DNA of 52,849 bases from Hoeflea sp. (GCA_019084245.1 JAHRFE010000039.1:1-52849); one strand, 5' to 3'. Shown: positions 17,654 to 26,995, numbered from the stretch's first letter. Notes: generated by a model from the sequence alone, not told the origin. Program-made: numbers and translations.

Positions 17654-19003
17654 ATGTTCTCCAAAGTCCTCATTGCAAATCGGGGCGAGATCGCACTCAG
17701 GGTGCTCAGGGCTTGCAAGGAGCTCGGCATCCAGACCGTGGCCGTGCATTCCACCGCCGATCAGGACGCCATGCATGTGCGGCTGGCCGACGAGAGCGTC
17801 TGCATCGGACCGCCGCCGTCGCGCGACAGCTATCTCAACATTCACCAGATTGTGGCGGCCTGCGAGATCACCGGCGCGGATGCGGTCCATCCGGGCTACG
17901 GGTTTCTATCCGAGAACGCCAAATTCGCCGATATTCTTGAAGCGCACGGCATCACCTTCATCGGCCCGACCGCAGACCACATTCGAATCATGGGCGACAA
18001 GATCACCGCCAAGAAGACGGCCGTGTCGCTGGGCATTCCTTGCGTTCCGGGGTCGGACGGCGAAGTCTTCGACGTTGAGCAAGCGCTCGAGGTCGCCAAG
18101 GAAACCGGCTATCCCGTGCTGATCAAGGCCACCGCCGGCGGCGGCGGACGCGGCATGAAGGTCGCTCACAACGCCGAGGAGCTCTCCGAAGCGCTGTCGA
18201 CGGCGCGGTCGGAAGCGCTTGCCAACTTCGGCAATGACGCCGTCTACATGGAGAAATATCTCGGCCAGCCACGCCATATCGAAATCCAGATCCTGGGCGA
18301 CGGCGAAGGCAATGCGGTCCACCTGGGCGAACGCGACTGCTCGCTGCAGCGGCGCCACCAGAAGGTCTGGGAAGAAGCCAATTCGCCCTCGCTCAATGAA
18401 GACCAGCGGATGGCCATCGGCGAAATCTGTGCGGTGGCGATGCGCAAGCTTAAATATCGTGGCGCTGGCACCATCGAGTTCTTGTATGAGAATGGCGAGT
18501 TCTATTTCATCGAAATGAACACGCGGCTGCAGGTGGAACACACCATTACCGAAGCCATCACTGGCATCGACCTGGTCAACGAGCAGATCCGCATCGCGTC
18601 CGGCGCCGGCCTGTCGGTCACTCAGGAAGATATCCGCTTCCACGGCCACGCCATCGAGTGCCGCATCAATGCCGAGGATCCCTCCACCTTTGTGCCCTCG
18701 CCCGGCACCATCACCCATTACCATCCGCCCGGCGGGCTTGGCGTCCGGGTCGATTCCGGCGTCTATCAGGGCTACAAGATCCCGCCCTATTACGACAGCC
18801 TGATCGGCAAGCTGATCGTGCACGGGCGGACGCGGGTCGAGTGCATGATGCGGCTGAGGCGCGCGCTAGACGAGTTCGTCGTTGACGGCATCAAGACCAC
18901 GATCCCGCTATTTCGGGACCTTCTCGCCAATCCGGATATCGCAAATGGCGACTATGACATCCACTGGCTGGAAAAATTCCTTGCGGCCAAAGCTGACAAA
19001 TAG
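17654..19003 (+). CDS. accC: Biotin carboxylase subunit of acetyl-CoA carboxylase
   Basis: ATP-grasp enzyme that carboxylates biotin on AccB. The start [21 protein letters not shown] is the canonical N-terminus, so ATG 17654 was preferred to the GTG at 17642. Visible motifs include the ATP-binding glycine loop ([11 protein letters not shown]), the bicarbonate/catalytic region [12 protein letters not shown] and the [14 protein letters not shown] signature. At 449 aa it has the same length as E. coli AccC. It is followed by aat after 46 nt containing a hairpin that overlaps the aat ribosome site. Confidence 0.97.
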   Translation: MFSKVLIANRGEIALRVLRACKELGIQTVAVHSTADQDAMHVRLADESVCIGPPPSRDSYLNIHQIVAACEITGADAVHPGYGFLSENAKFADILEAHGITFIGPTADHIRIMGDKITAKKTAVSLGIPCVPGSDGEVFDVEQALEVAKETGYPVLIKATAGGGGRGMKVAHNAEELSEALSTARSEALANFGNDAVYMEKYLGQPRHIEIQILGDGEGNAVHLGERDCSLQRRHQKVWEEANSPSLNEDQRMAIGEICAVAMRKLKYRGAGTIEFLYENGEFYFIEMNTRLQVEHTITEAITGIDLVNEQIRIASGAGLSVTQEDIRFHGHAIECRINAEDPSTFVPSPGTITHYHPPGGLGVRVDSGVYQGYKIPPYYDSLIGKLIVHGRTRVECMMRLRRALDEFVVDGIKTTIPLFRDLLANPDIANGDYDIHWLEKFLAAKADK

Positions 19004-19015
19004 ACCAAAATCCGC

Positions 19016-19041
19016 TCCGGCCCCGATACCGGCCGGAGGAG
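19016..19041 (+). promoter_or_regulatory. Hairpin overlapping the aat ribosome-binding site
   Basis: Arms TCCGGCC (19016-19022) and GGCCGGA (19031-19037) with an 8-nt loop; the right arm shares its last three bases with the Shine-Dalgarno GGAGGAG (19035-19041) of aat. It could lower translation of aat relative to accC; this is inference from structure only. Confidence 0.4.
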
Positions 19042-19049
19042 CCTGAGCC

Positions 19050-19658
19050 GTGCGGCGCGGCACGTATCCCCGGATCACGCCTGAACTGTTGCTGCGCGCC
19101 TATGCCTCGGGATTGTTTCCTATGGCCGATTCCGCCGACGATCCGGACCTGTTCTGGGTTGAGCCGGAATTGCGCGGCGTGCTGCCGCTCGATGCCTTTC
19201 ATGTGCCAAAGCGCCTGGCCCGAACGGTTCGGCAGGCGCCTTTCGAGATCCGGTTTGACACAGCCTTCGACGCGGTGCTCGCGGCCTGCGCGCAAAGCGT
19301 CGGCAACCGGCCGTCGACATGGATCAATTCGACCATTGCCGAGCTTTACGGCAATCTGCACCGGCTCGGCCACGCCCATAGCGTTGAGGCCTGGCGCGAG
19401 GGCGAACTTGTTGGCGGGCTTTACGGGGTGTCGCTGAGACGGGCGTTCTTCGGCGAAAGCATGTTCAGCCGCGAAACCGATGCATCGAAGGTCTGCCTTG
19501 TGCATCTGGTCGACCGGCTTCGCGCGCGCGGCTTCGTGCTGCTCGACACCCAGTTCACCACCGAGCATCTCAAGCGCTTCGGCGCGATCGACGTTCCGCG
19601 AGCAGACTATGCGGAGATGCTTGAGGAAGCGCTCGAAGGGCCGGATCTGCCTTTCTGA
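19050..19658 (+). CDS. aat: Leucyl/phenylalanyl-tRNA-protein transferase
   Basis: Adds Leu or Phe from charged tRNA to proteins with N-terminal Arg or Lys, marking them for ClpS/ClpAP degradation. The 202-aa sequence starts at GTG 19050 behind a strong GGAGGAG. Family landmarks are [36 protein letters not shown], the [23 protein letters not shown] segment and the core [17 protein letters not shown] followed by [11 protein letters not shown]. Length is slightly shorter than E. coli Aat (234 aa), normal for alphaproteobacteria. It appears to be the third gene of accB-accC-aat, closed by a terminator at 19676. Confidence 0.94.
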   Translation: MRRGTYPRITPELLLRAYASGLFPMADSADDPDLFWVEPELRGVLPLDAFHVPKRLARTVRQAPFEIRFDTAFDAVLAACAQSVGNRPSTWINSTIAELYGNLHRLGHAHSVEAWREGELVGGLYGVSLRRAFFGESMFSRETDASKVCLVHLVDRLRARGFVLLDTQFTTEHLKRFGAIDVPRADYAEMLEEALEGPDLPF

Positions 19659-19675
19659 CAGAGATTTTAAGCGGC

Positions 19676-19698
19676 ACGGTTATGAAACCGTCCTTTTT
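19676..19698 (+). terminator. Terminator after aat
   Basis: Stem ACGGTT / AACCGT (19676-19681 with 19686-19691), loop ATGA, followed by CC and five T. It ends the accB-accC-aat unit 18 nt after the aat stop. Confidence 0.7.
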
Positions 19699-19917
19699 GG
19701 CTCAAAACTCTGTGAAATCCACGGCCGGAATCCCACCCCACACTCGTTCATGCCCGGTTCAGCCGGAAAGCGGCAAGAAGTCCTGCGCGATCAGCCAGAA
19801 ATTCGGACCTCCGCGCGGATCCTGCAGTCCAAAGAACCGAACGGACGATGCGGATGGAACCGGAATGGCGGCTCAGGCGTTGTTGCCCGAAGGGTTTTCT
19901 CTAAAGGAGTTCGTCTC

Positions 19918-21879
19918 TTGACACTTACACGGCTATTACTCGCCTCCACCGCCATCAGCCTCAGCGGCCTTAGCTTGGCCCATGCAGGCCCGTTGGCCCA
20001 TGTCCGATCCTTGTCGGATCCTGGCTTCACCACCTCACAGATCATCATCCAGGTGCAAATGAGCGTTGGCGACGCGGAAGCTGCGCTGGCCGCAGCTCTT
20101 GCACGCCTCCAGGAAGCGGAAGCTTCAGGCGGGGACGTTGCCGCTGCACAGGCAGACGTCGCTGCCGCACAGGCAAATCTGGCCGCCGCGCAAGCCACGC
20201 CGGCGCCCGAACCAGTTCCGGTTCCAGAACCCGCTCCAGCGCCAGAACCAGCCCCGGAACCTGCACCCGCGCCAGAGCCTGAACCAGCGCCGGAACCTGC
20301 GCCAGAGCCTGAACCAGCACCGGCGCCAGCGCCTGAGGCTGCCCCAGTGCCCGAGCCTGCTCCTGAAGCTGCCCCGGCGCCGGTCGTCGAACCTGAAGCT
20401 GCCCCGGCTCCAGAGCCTGCGCCTGAGCCAGAGGCCGAGCCGGTTGAACCGCCCGTGGCGGAAGAGCCGGTGCCAGAAGCGGAAGCTGCTCCTGAGCCTG
20501 AGGCAGCCCCCGAGCCTGCACCCGAGCCTGAACCGGCCCCGGAGCCGACGGCCGAGCAGCCTGCAGAGGAAGCTCCTGTACCGGAGCCAAAACCTGCTCC
20601 TGAAGCAGCGCCGGAAGCCCAGCCTGACGCGACTGCTCCGGCCGCAGACCCTGCTGCCGAACCGGAACAGGCGGCTGAACCAACCCCGGAAACGCCCGCC
20701 GCAGAAACAGAGGCTGTAGAAGAACCTGCAGTTGATCCTGATCAGGCTGCTCAACCGGCTGGTGACGGCGAAGCACCGGCTGCTGCTGAAGGCGAGGTCC
20801 TGATCTTGCCTGTCGAAGGCGGCGCCCCAGTGCTCGACAGCGCCAAGGAAGAGCCCGTGGCGGGTGAGGAACCAGTTCCGGAGGCATCAAGTGAACCTGC
20901 CGCACCGGCACCCACATCTGATGCCGAATCCCAGGCGGCAGCCCCCCGCGGCGAACCGGCTCCCCAGGCACTTTCCGAGCGCGGCGAACGCTTTATCGAA
21001 GCGCCGCAGCGTGAACGGGAGACCAACGTCACGATCATCAACCAGATCGACAACCGGACGATCATTGAAGTCGACAACCGCACGATCATCGAGCATGACG
21101 ACCGAGGCAGGCTTCAGGCCGGCAGCGAGGAAGTCTACTATGAGCGGCTGGGTGGCGGACGGGTCCGCGAAGTCATCGTCCGGCCCAATGGCGTCCAACT
21201 GGTGACGATCACCAACCGCTGGGGCGACATGATCCAGCGCAGCCGGATCATGCCGGACGGCCAGGAATATGTGCTGTTCTACGCCGACGCCAGAAGCGAT
21301 GGTTCGCGTCAGGCATTCGTCGATCCGGGCCGCAACCTGCCGCGCCTGCGGCTGCAGATTCCGATTGACGAGTACATCCTGGATGCGACCGCGGCCGAGC
21401 CATCGGCCTATCTCGACTTCCTTATGGAACCGCCAGTCGAGCAGGTCGAGCGTCTCTACTCGGTCGAGGAAGTCCGCCGGTCAGCCCGTATCCGCGACAA
21501 GGTTCGCCGCATCGATCTCGACTCGCTGACATTCGAGTTCGGACAGGCGACGATTGCCGAGGACCAGATCCAGCGGCTTTCGGATGTCGCTAACGCCATG
21601 ACGCGGATTCTCGAGGAGAATCCCGCCGAGACCTTCCTGATCGAAGGTCACACCGACGCCGTGGGCACGGACAATGCCAACCTGCTGCTGTCGGACCGGC
21701 GCGCCGAAACGATCGCGATGGCCTTGACTGACGTGTTCGGCATTCCGCCGGAAAACCTCGTGACCCAGGGCTATGGCGAACGCTATCTCAAGGTGGCCAC
21801 CCAAGCACCGGAGCGGCTCAACCGCCGCGTGACCATCCGGCGCATCACGCCGCTGGTGACACCGGTCGCGTCAAGATAA
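19918..21879 (+). CDS. OmpA-family envelope protein with long Pro/Glu/Ala-rich linker
   Basis: Exported protein that should anchor to peptidoglycan through its C-terminal OmpA-like domain. The start is TTG at 19918, eight nt after an AAAGGAG; upstream in-frame codons would run back into aat. It gives 653 aa: signal peptide (TLTRLLLASTAISLSGLSLAHAG), a helical repeat-like stretch (about residues 45-95, AEAALAAALARLQEAEASGG), a Pro/Ala/Glu-rich linker of roughly 200 residues, a region rich in NRTIIEVDNRTIIEHDDRG, then the OmpA domain with FEFGQATIAEDQ, IEGHTDAVGTDNANLLLSDRRAETI and YGERYLKVATQAPERLNRRV. No beta-barrel is evident. A bidirectional terminator follows at 21926. Confidence 0.88.
   Translation: MTLTRLLLASTAISLSGLSLAHAGPLAHVRSLSDPGFTTSQIIIQVQMSVGDAEAALAAALARLQEAEASGGDVAAAQADVAAAQANLAAAQATPAPEPVPVPEPAPAPEPAPEPAPAPEPEPAPEPAPEPEPAPAPAPEAAPVPEPAPEAAPAPVVEPEAAPAPEPAPEPEAEPVEPPVAEEPVPEAEAAPEPEAAPEPAPEPEPAPEPTAEQPAEEAPVPEPKPAPEAAPEAQPDATAPAADPAAEPEQAAEPTPETPAAETEAVEEPAVDPDQAAQPAGDGEAPAAAEGEVLILPVEGGAPVLDSAKEEPVAGEEPVPEASSEPAAPAPTSDAESQAAAPRGEPAPQALSERGERFIEAPQRERETNVTIINQIDNRTIIEVDNRTIIEHDDRGRLQAGSEEVYYERLGGGRVREVIVRPNGVQLVTITNRWGDMIQRSRIMPDGQEYVLFYADARSDGSRQAFVDPGRNLPRLRLQIPIDEYILDATAAEPSAYLDFLMEPPVEQVERLYSVEEVRRSARIRDKVRRIDLDSLTFEFGQATIAEDQIQRLSDVANAMTRILEENPAETFLIEGHTDAVGTDNANLLLSDRRAETIAMALTDVFGIPPENLVTQGYGERYLKVATQAPERLNRRVTIRRITPLVTPVASR
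20200..20620 (+). repeat. In-frame Pro-Ala-Pro-Glu coding repeats
   Basis: Iterated short units (PAPEP, PEPAPAPE, PEAAPAPE) make a nearly uninterrupted low-complexity tract in the OmpA-family gene. Codons vary (GCC/GCG/GCT, CCA/CCG/CCT), so it is not a perfect DNA tandem repeat, but it could still change length by recombination. The chain would form an extended, negatively charged spacer across the periplasm. Confidence 0.7.
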
Positions 21880-21925
21880 GCAGGCGCTGAATTTCAGCGC
21901 CACCACGACCTGAGCCAAAAAAGCG

Positions 21926-21956
21926 CGCCCCGTGTTCGATGAACACGGGGCGTTTT
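21926..21956. terminator. Bidirectional terminator between OmpA-family and DUF2155 genes
   Basis: Perfect 12-bp stem CGCCCCGTGTTC / GAACACGGGGCG around GAT, with TTTT after it on the plus strand and a run of A before it (a T-run on the minus strand). It can end both convergent transcripts. Confidence 0.9.
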
Positions 21957-21985
21957 CCGTTCTGCAGGAAGATGGTGATGGAAAA

Positions 21986-22417
21986 TCAGTTGCCCGGCGT
22001 CGGAGCAGGAACGTCGGACTGCTGCTTGCATTCCTTGAGCCAGACGTCATAGACAGCGTGATCCACCGCGTTGAGGCCGGGTGAATCCGCGAACATCCAT
22101 CCGGTGAACAGGCGGCGGATCTTGCGGTCGAGCGTGATCTCGTCGACCTCGACGAATGTGGTGGTCTTCGGGGGCTCGGTCTCGTCGCGGCTGTAGCAAA
22201 CGCGCGGCGTCACCTGAAGCGCGCCGAACTGCACGGTTTCGCCCACATAGACATCGAAGGTGGTGATTCGACCGGTGATCTTGTCGATCCCGGAGAACAC
22301 CGCGACCGGGTTTTCGATCCGTGCGGCCAATGCCGGCGCCGTAGCGCTCGCCAGGGCCAAAGATAGGGCTACAAGCGCGCCGGCGCGCTTTGGGAAATGG
22401 CTTGCATGGATGTTCAT
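21986..22417 (-). CDS. DUF2155-domain secreted protein
   Basis: Conserved alphaproteobacterial protein of unknown function, about 143 aa, with a signal peptide (AGALVALSLALASATAPALAA) and a DUF2155 domain recognisable by NPVAVFSGIDKITGRITTFDV, ETVQFGALQVTPRVCYSRDETEPP and RKIRRLFTGWMFADSPGLNAV, ending VYDVWLKECK. ATG 22417 was taken because GAGTGAAG lies just upstream; GTG 22426 in frame is an alternative. In rhizobia the gene is commonly found near accBC-aat and the NDUFA12 gene, as here. Confidence 0.88.
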   Translation of the reverse strand: MNIHASHFPKRAGALVALSLALASATAPALAARIENPVAVFSGIDKITGRITTFDVYVGETVQFGALQVTPRVCYSRDETEPPKTTTFVEVDEITLDRKIRRLFTGWMFADSPGLNAVDHAVYDVWLKECKQQSDVPAPTPGN

Positions 22418-22532
22418 CAGCTTCACTCGTCACAATGCCCCTGAGGGCTGCTCCGGCATGTCTAAGCCACCGGCGTCAATGAAGCGTTAACCATGAAATG
22501 TGGCATGGCTGCGCCAAAGATTCGGCGGTCTG

Positions 22533-22931
22533 TCAGGATTTCGGGGTCCAGGCATCGTAGTCGCCGGTCACGTGCGGACGGGCGCCCTGATTGAGGATCG
22601 ACCCCTTGGGACGGTAGGCACGGCCGGTGCCGGTCAGGTTCTGCTGATGCGCCTTTTCCCAGGGCTTGGCCGCATAGACCTCATCGGCGGGCGAAACATC
22701 GGTGCGGTGATGCATCCAGCCATGCCAGCCTCCGGGAATGGCGGATGCTTCGGCTGGACCATTGTAAATCACCCAGCGGCGGGTGCGGCCCTCCGAATCC
22801 AGTCCGCCTTCGTAATAGAGGTTGCCGGACTCATCCTGGCCAACATGCTTTCCATGCCGCCAGGTGTGGAACCTGGTTCCGAGCGTCTGACCATTCCACC
22901 AGGTGAAAATCTGAAGAAGGAGCGTCTTCAT
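22533..22931 (-). CDS. NDUFA12-type accessory subunit of respiratory complex I
   Basis: Homologue of the mitochondrial B17.2/NDUFA12 subunit, an accessory protein of NADH:ubiquinone oxidoreductase present in alphaproteobacteria. The 132-aa sequence shows TWWNGQTLGTRFHTWRHGKHVGQDE, GNLYYEG, RRWVIYNGPAEASAIPGGWHGWMHH, TDVSPADE and WEKAHQQNLTGTGRAYRPKG, all typical of the family. No signal or membrane segment; it should sit on the cytoplasmic side of the complex. It is isolated from the main nuo cluster, as usual. DUF2155 follows downstream on the same strand. Confidence 0.93.
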   Translation of the reverse strand: MKTLLLQIFTWWNGQTLGTRFHTWRHGKHVGQDESGNLYYEGGLDSEGRTRRWVIYNGPAEASAIPGGWHGWMHHRTDVSPADEVYAAKPWEKAHQQNLTGTGRAYRPKGSILNQGARPHVTGDYDAWTPKS

Positions 22932-23049
22932 GAAAGCCTCTTGTCCGTGGACCCGGCGACCCTTTCGAAGGGTCGCAACATATCCCGCCTTATGGCCCGC
23001 TTGGACCGCATTGTCCAGTGGTGGAGCCAGAGGTTGGCGCCCCTTCTGC

Positions 23050-23514
23050 TCAACCCAGTTTCATCTTGAACCCGGCATGGCTCTGGGTGAAGCCCAGGCT
23101 CCTGTAGAACCTGTGGGCGTCGAGCCGCGCTGCGTTCGACATCAATTGCACCAGCCGCGCGCCCTTGTGCCTTGCCTCGGCGATTGCATGGTTGACCATC
23201 GCCTGGCCGATACCGCGCCCGCGCATGTCGCCGCGGGTGTGAACTGCCTCGATGGTCAGGCTCGACGCGCCCTTGCCTGTGAGCGAGGTGACCAGCGTGG
23301 TCTGGAAGGTGCCCACCACCTCGCCGCCAAGAACCGCGACATAAAGCGCATCGTTGGAGCTCGCTGCGATCCGGTCGAAGGCTGCGAGGTAGAGCGGCAG
23401 ATCGGCCGGATCGGCGCTGTCGCCATGCCCGCCCAGCGTATCCTCCGCAAACATTGCAGCAATCGCCGCCACATCGCCGCATTGGGCGGGGCGGATTTCG
23501 ATATTTTCCGTCAT
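23050..23514 (-). CDS. GNAT-family N-acetyltransferase
   Basis: Predicted acetyl-CoA-dependent acetyltransferase of 154 aa. The acetyl-CoA loop is visible as RGDMRGRGIGQAMVNHAI, preceded by the beta strand SSLTIEAVHT and followed by ARLVQLMSNAARLDAHRFYRSLGF, the typical GNAT C-terminal half. The N-terminal region (RPAQCGDVAAIAAMFAED) fits GNAT motif C. Substrate unknown. It stands alone, about 120 nt upstream of the NDUFA12 gene on the same strand. Confidence 0.9.
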   Translation of the reverse strand: MTENIEIRPAQCGDVAAIAAMFAEDTLGGHGDSADPADLPLYLAAFDRIAASSNDALYVAVLGGEVVGTFQTTLVTSLTGKGASSLTIEAVHTRGDMRGRGIGQAMVNHAIAEARHKGARLVQLMSNAARLDAHRFYRSLGFTQSHAGFKMKLG

Positions 23515-23661
23515 GATTTTATAACTCTAGGTGCGACTGTTCTGAGCGAGGGAGCAGGAACGACCTCTTGTTCCCGAAAGATTGATGCTTGATCTCGACC
23601 GGCTTGTTCCGAAACTGAGTCCCCGGCATGATGGCACGAAAATCAACAGAGGAGAGCTTCC

Positions 23662-24087
23662 ATGAACCGGAGAATGGCCGTCGCGGCCCTGTTGTGCACA
23701 GTGCTGGCATCATCCACCGTTGCAGCCCAGGATGGACCGATCGGCATTGCCTTTGCGCAAGCACCCGAACAATCGTCAGGCGTCTGCACAGGCCAGAACA
23801 CCGACAAGACGCTCGCCTGCGCCCGGGCCAAATGTGTCGACGGCGGCGCGCTCGCGGAGGACTGCCTGAGGGTCAAATGGTGCTATCCGGCTGGCTGGTC
23901 GGCCGATTTGTTCGTGCAGCACCAGGAGGGCCTGCATTGGCACGAATATCTCTGCGGCTGGGAATCGAGGGAATCGGTAGAGGCCGCCGCCGCGGTTGCC
24001 TGCAACCGCGAACTCCGACCCTACATCATAGAGTGTTCGACGGTGCGTTTCTGGGACAATCAGGGCCAGGAAATCGCCGCCGAATGA
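23662..24087 (+). CDS. Secreted eight-cysteine protein of unknown function
   Basis: A 141-aa protein with a signal peptide (MNRRMAVAALLCTVLASSTVAAQ) and eight cysteines in the mature part, spaced over about 95 residues (SGVCTG, LACARAKC, EDCLRVKWC, YLCGW, VACNR, IIECS). The even number and periplasmic destination suggest four disulfides. No catalytic motif recognised; weak similarity in style to DUF4189-like proteins is only an impression. Strong ribosome site AGAGGAGAG upstream of ATG 23662. It lies between two minus-strand acetyltransferase genes. Confidence 0.8.
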   Translation: MNRRMAVAALLCTVLASSTVAAQDGPIGIAFAQAPEQSSGVCTGQNTDKTLACARAKCVDGGALAEDCLRVKWCYPAGWSADLFVQHQEGLHWHEYLCGWESRESVEAAAAVACNRELRPYIIECSTVRFWDNQGQEIAAE

Positions 24088-24100
24088 CCCGGCGCGCCAT

Positions 24101-24598
24101 TTATCCGGCTAGCGGCTTCGACAAGATCAGAGCGGGAATGCCGGACTGGCCCTTGCCGCAATTGTCGGTGCGCCCGGTCTCCGCCATGCCGTGGGCCTGA
24201 TAGAAGGCGATGGCCGGCTCGTTGCCGGGATCGACTTCCAGCGTCAGGCTCCGGGCGTCCGGAAAGCAGGTTTCGATCTCTGCGAACAGATCGCGCCCCA
24301 CCCCCAGCCCCTGGCATGCGGGCCGCACGTAAAGCTGATGCAGCGATACCGCCTTGGTGTCGGCCGCGTAGCTGGCAAACGCCACACCGGCAATGGTCTT
24401 GCCGTCATCGGCCACCAGAAACTCGCTAAGCGGACGCTCCAGAGAGGCCTTGATCGCGGCTTCGGAATGCCAGTCGGCGATGATCTCCTCGACCTTCGCA
24501 GCGCCATAGAACGGCGCGTAGGTCGCCCGCCAGGTCTCAGCCAGCACATCGCGGATGGCGGGAATGTCGCGGACGGAGGCGGAGCGTACGAAGAACAT
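24101..24598 (-). CDS. GNAT-family N-acetyltransferase
   Basis: 165-aa predicted acetyltransferase. GNAT features are the N-terminal ASVRDIPAIRDVLAETWRATYAP (common in RimI-like and phosphinothricin-type GNATs), VSLHQLYVRPACQGLGVGRDLFAEIE as the acetyl-CoA-binding motif A, and LEVDPGNEPAIAFYQAHGMAETG as motif B. Substrate unknown. Convergent with the secreted cysteine-rich gene, from which it is separated by 13 nt. Confidence 0.9.
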   Translation of the reverse strand: MFFVRSASVRDIPAIRDVLAETWRATYAPFYGAAKVEEIIADWHSEAAIKASLERPLSEFLVADDGKTIAGVAFASYAADTKAVSLHQLYVRPACQGLGVGRDLFAEIETCFPDARSLTLEVDPGNEPAIAFYQAHGMAETGRTDNCGKGQSGIPALILSKPLAG

Positions 24599-24684
24599 CG
24601 ACTGTTTCCCTTATCTAGACGACTGCGCGCTGTGCAATTGAGTTCTGGTGATCAGAAGAAGGGTCCGATTCAACCCCAATGGGT

Positions 24685-25350
24685 TCAGTAGTCAACAAGG
24701 GAACGAACCGACGGCGGCAAATGATCGGTGAAGCCTGCCGCAACCAACGCATTGAACGCGGTAAACACCTCCGGGCCGATTGGTTGGGGAGACTGGAACC
24801 CTTTGTCCGGGTAGGCAGCCATGCGCCACACATCGCCAACCATTTCAGCGGTCAATGCCTCGAACGAATGATTGGCGTCCGGCTGATCCGCGAGTCCGTG
24901 CTCCGGAGCGGTAATCATCGATACGAGATCGGGCCATACGATATCAAGTGTCGCGCTCAGCCGCCGCCTTGTCTGTGGCTTCGTCACCCAGATGATCTTT
25001 CCAGCATTCGGGATTTCGTCGCGGACATAGCGAATGTTTTCGCCAATGTTGGTCGCCCTCTGTTCGAGTCCTATCGCATTTTGCGGAACGCCCAAGGCAA
25101 CCGCCCGTTCAGAAAATGCAGCAGCCTCCGAGCCGGCAAACCTGCCGCTTGTCCAGTTGCCCGTGGCTCCGGTGAAAATGATCCGCGGCGCCAACCCACT
25201 CGCATGCAACTCGGCGCATCGATCAGCCACGCGGAGATCATAACTGCCCAATCCAACAATGAATTCAGCATTGCCCAGCGAAGTTTCGGTGTTGTGATAG
25301 TCCCAGAGAACCCGAACGCTCTCCATCACCGAAGTAGCGCTGGCCGCCAC
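24685..25350 (-). CDS. YdcF-like (DUF218) protein
   Basis: Cytoplasmic protein of about 221 aa with the Rossmann-like YdcF/DUF218 fold: FIVGLGSYDLRVADRCAELH, PRIIFTGATGNWTSG, SEAAAFSERAVALGVPQNAI, ERATN-type segment (EQRATNIGENIRYVRD) and IIWVTKPQTRRR. E. coli YdcF binds S-adenosylmethionine but its role is unknown. GTG 25350, 8 nt after the gatB stop, was taken as start; ATG 25326 is possible. No membrane segment, unlike SanA/ElyC relatives. Likely co-transcribed with gatB. Confidence 0.8.
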   Translation of the reverse strand: MAASATSVMESVRVLWDYHNTETSLGNAEFIVGLGSYDLRVADRCAELHASGLAPRIIFTGATGNWTSGRFAGSEAAAFSERAVALGVPQNAIGLEQRATNIGENIRYVRDEIPNAGKIIWVTKPQTRRRLSATLDIVWPDLVSMITAPEHGLADQPDANHSFEALTAEMVGDVWRMAAYPDKGFQSPQPIGPEVFTAFNALVAAGFTDHLPPSVRSLVDY

Positions 25351-25358
25351 GGCCCTGC

Positions 25359-26864
25359 CTACTCGTCGACGATGCCGAGCTTGGCCTTGACCAGATCCTG
25401 CACGGCCTGCGGGTTGGCCTTGCCGCCGGTCGCCTTCATCACCTGGCCGACAAACCAGCCGGCGAGCGCCGGTTTGGCCTGGGCCTTGGCCACCTGGTCG
25501 GGGTTGGCGGCGATCACCTCGTCGACCGCACGCTCGATGGCGCCGGTGTCGGTGACCTGCTTCATGCCGCGTTCTTCAACCACCACGGCCGGATCGCCGC
25601 CCTCTTCCCAGATGATCTCGAACAGGTCCTTGGCGATCTTGCCGGAGATGGTGCCGTCCTTGATCAGGTCGATCACGCCGCCGAGCTGGGCGGGGGAAAC
25701 CGGAGTCTCTTCAATACCTTTGCCGGATTTGTTCAAGGCGCCCAGGAGGTCGTTGATGACCCAGTTGGCGGCCGTCTTGCCGTCGCGGCCCATCGCCACT
25801 TCCTCGAAATAGTCGGCAATGGCCTTCTCCGAGACCAGGATCGAAGCGTCATAGACGCTCAAGCCCATGTCGGCCACCAGCCGCGCCTTCTTGTCGTCGG
25901 GCAGTTCCGGCAGATGCGCCTTCAGTTCCTCGACAAAGGCGTCGTCGAACTCGAGCGGCAAGAGGTCGGGATCGGGGAAATAGCGGTAGTCATGCGCGTC
26001 TTCCTTGGAGCGCATCGAGCGGGTCTCGCCCTTGCCCGGGTCGAACAGGCGGGTCTCCTGATCGATCGTGCCGCCATCCTCGATGATGGCGATCTGGCGC
26101 CTCGCCTCGTAATCGATAGCCTGGCCGACGAAGCGGATCGAGTTGACGTTCTTGATTTCGCAGCGGGTACCGAAATCGCCGCCGGGCTTGCGCACCGAGA
26201 CGTTGACGTCGGCGCGCATCGAGCCCTCGTCCATGTTGCCGTCGCAGGTGCCGAGATAGCGCAGGATCGAGCGGAGCTTGGTGACATAGGCCTTGGCTTC
26301 GTCGGCCGAGCGCATGTCGGGCTTGGAGACGATCTCCATCAGCGCCACGCCGGAGCGGTTCAAATCGACGTAGGACATTGAGGGATGCTGGTCGTGCATC
26401 GACTTGCCGGCGTCCTGTTCCAGATGCAGCCGCTCGATGCCGATCTCGATGTCCTCGAACTGGCCCTGCCGGTCGGGACCGACCGAAATGATGATCTCGC
26501 CCTCGCCGACGATCGGATCCTTGTACTGGGAGATCTGGTAGCCCTGCGGCAGATCAGGGTAAAAATAGTTCTTGCGATCGAATACCGAGCGCTTGTTGAT
26601 CTGCGCCTTGAGCCCGAGGCCCGTCCGCACGGCCTGGCGCACGCATTCCTCATTGATCACCGGCAGCATGCCGGGCATCGCCGCGTCCACCAGGCTGACA
26701 TTGGAGTTGGCGTCCTTGCCGAAACTGGTCGAGGCGCCCGAGAACAGCTTCGAATTGCTGGTCACCTGGGCGTGAACCTCAAGCCCGATGATGACTTCCC
26801 AATCGCCGGTGGCGCCGGGAATGAACCGTTTCGGATCTGGGATGCGGGTGTCGACGAGGGTCAT
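25359..26864 (-). CDS. gatB: Aspartyl/glutamyl-tRNA amidotransferase subunit B
   Basis: Subunit of GatCAB, which converts Glu-tRNA(Gln) and Asp-tRNA(Asn) to the amidated forms. The 501-aa protein starts [17 protein letters not shown] (ATG 26864; the frame is open to 26972). The kinase-like domain shows [40 protein letters not shown] and [17 protein letters not shown]; the helical and YqeY-like tail runs through [15 protein letters not shown] to [15 protein letters not shown]. gatC and gatA lie some 5 kb away at 31612-33863, a split arrangement common in alphaproteobacteria. Confidence 0.95.
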   Translation of the reverse strand: MTLVDTRIPDPKRFIPGATGDWEVIIGLEVHAQVTSNSKLFSGASTSFGKDANSNVSLVDAAMPGMLPVINEECVRQAVRTGLGLKAQINKRSVFDRKNYFYPDLPQGYQISQYKDPIVGEGEIIISVGPDRQGQFEDIEIGIERLHLEQDAGKSMHDQHPSMSYVDLNRSGVALMEIVSKPDMRSADEAKAYVTKLRSILRYLGTCDGNMDEGSMRADVNVSVRKPGGDFGTRCEIKNVNSIRFVGQAIDYEARRQIAIIEDGGTIDQETRLFDPGKGETRSMRSKEDAHDYRYFPDPDLLPLEFDDAFVEELKAHLPELPDDKKARLVADMGLSVYDASILVSEKAIADYFEEVAMGRDGKTAANWVINDLLGALNKSGKGIEETPVSPAQLGGVIDLIKDGTISGKIAKDLFEIIWEEGGDPAVVVEERGMKQVTDTGAIERAVDEVIAANPDQVAKAQAKPALAGWFVGQVMKATGGKANPQAVQDLVKAKLGIVDE

Positions 26865-26981
26865 GTAAGGCTCATGGTCTTGGAAGGAACAGCTCCTTGT
26901 CGGGTAGAACAAAGCCCGCCCGACTGCAAGGCTTTCCGGGCTCCGCGCGCCGTTGATGCGCGGAATCCGCATGCAAATTGT

Positions 26982-26995
26982 TTGACCGAGATCAA
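26982..26995 (+). promoter_or_regulatory. FNR/FixK-type anaerobox before the DUF6455 gene
   Basis: TTGACCGAGATCAA is a perfect TTGA-N6-TCAA dyad, the binding pattern of FNR, FnrN and FixK activators. Its centre lies about 61 nt before the ATG at 27050, a sensible distance for an activator site with a short 5' leader. It is about 120 nt from the gatB start in the other direction. Confidence 0.7.

Noticed and set aside
20045-20971. Long overlapping frames on both strands in the Pro/Glu tract
   Set aside because: Low-complexity repeats lack stops in all frames; only the frame with signal peptide and OmpA domain is credible.
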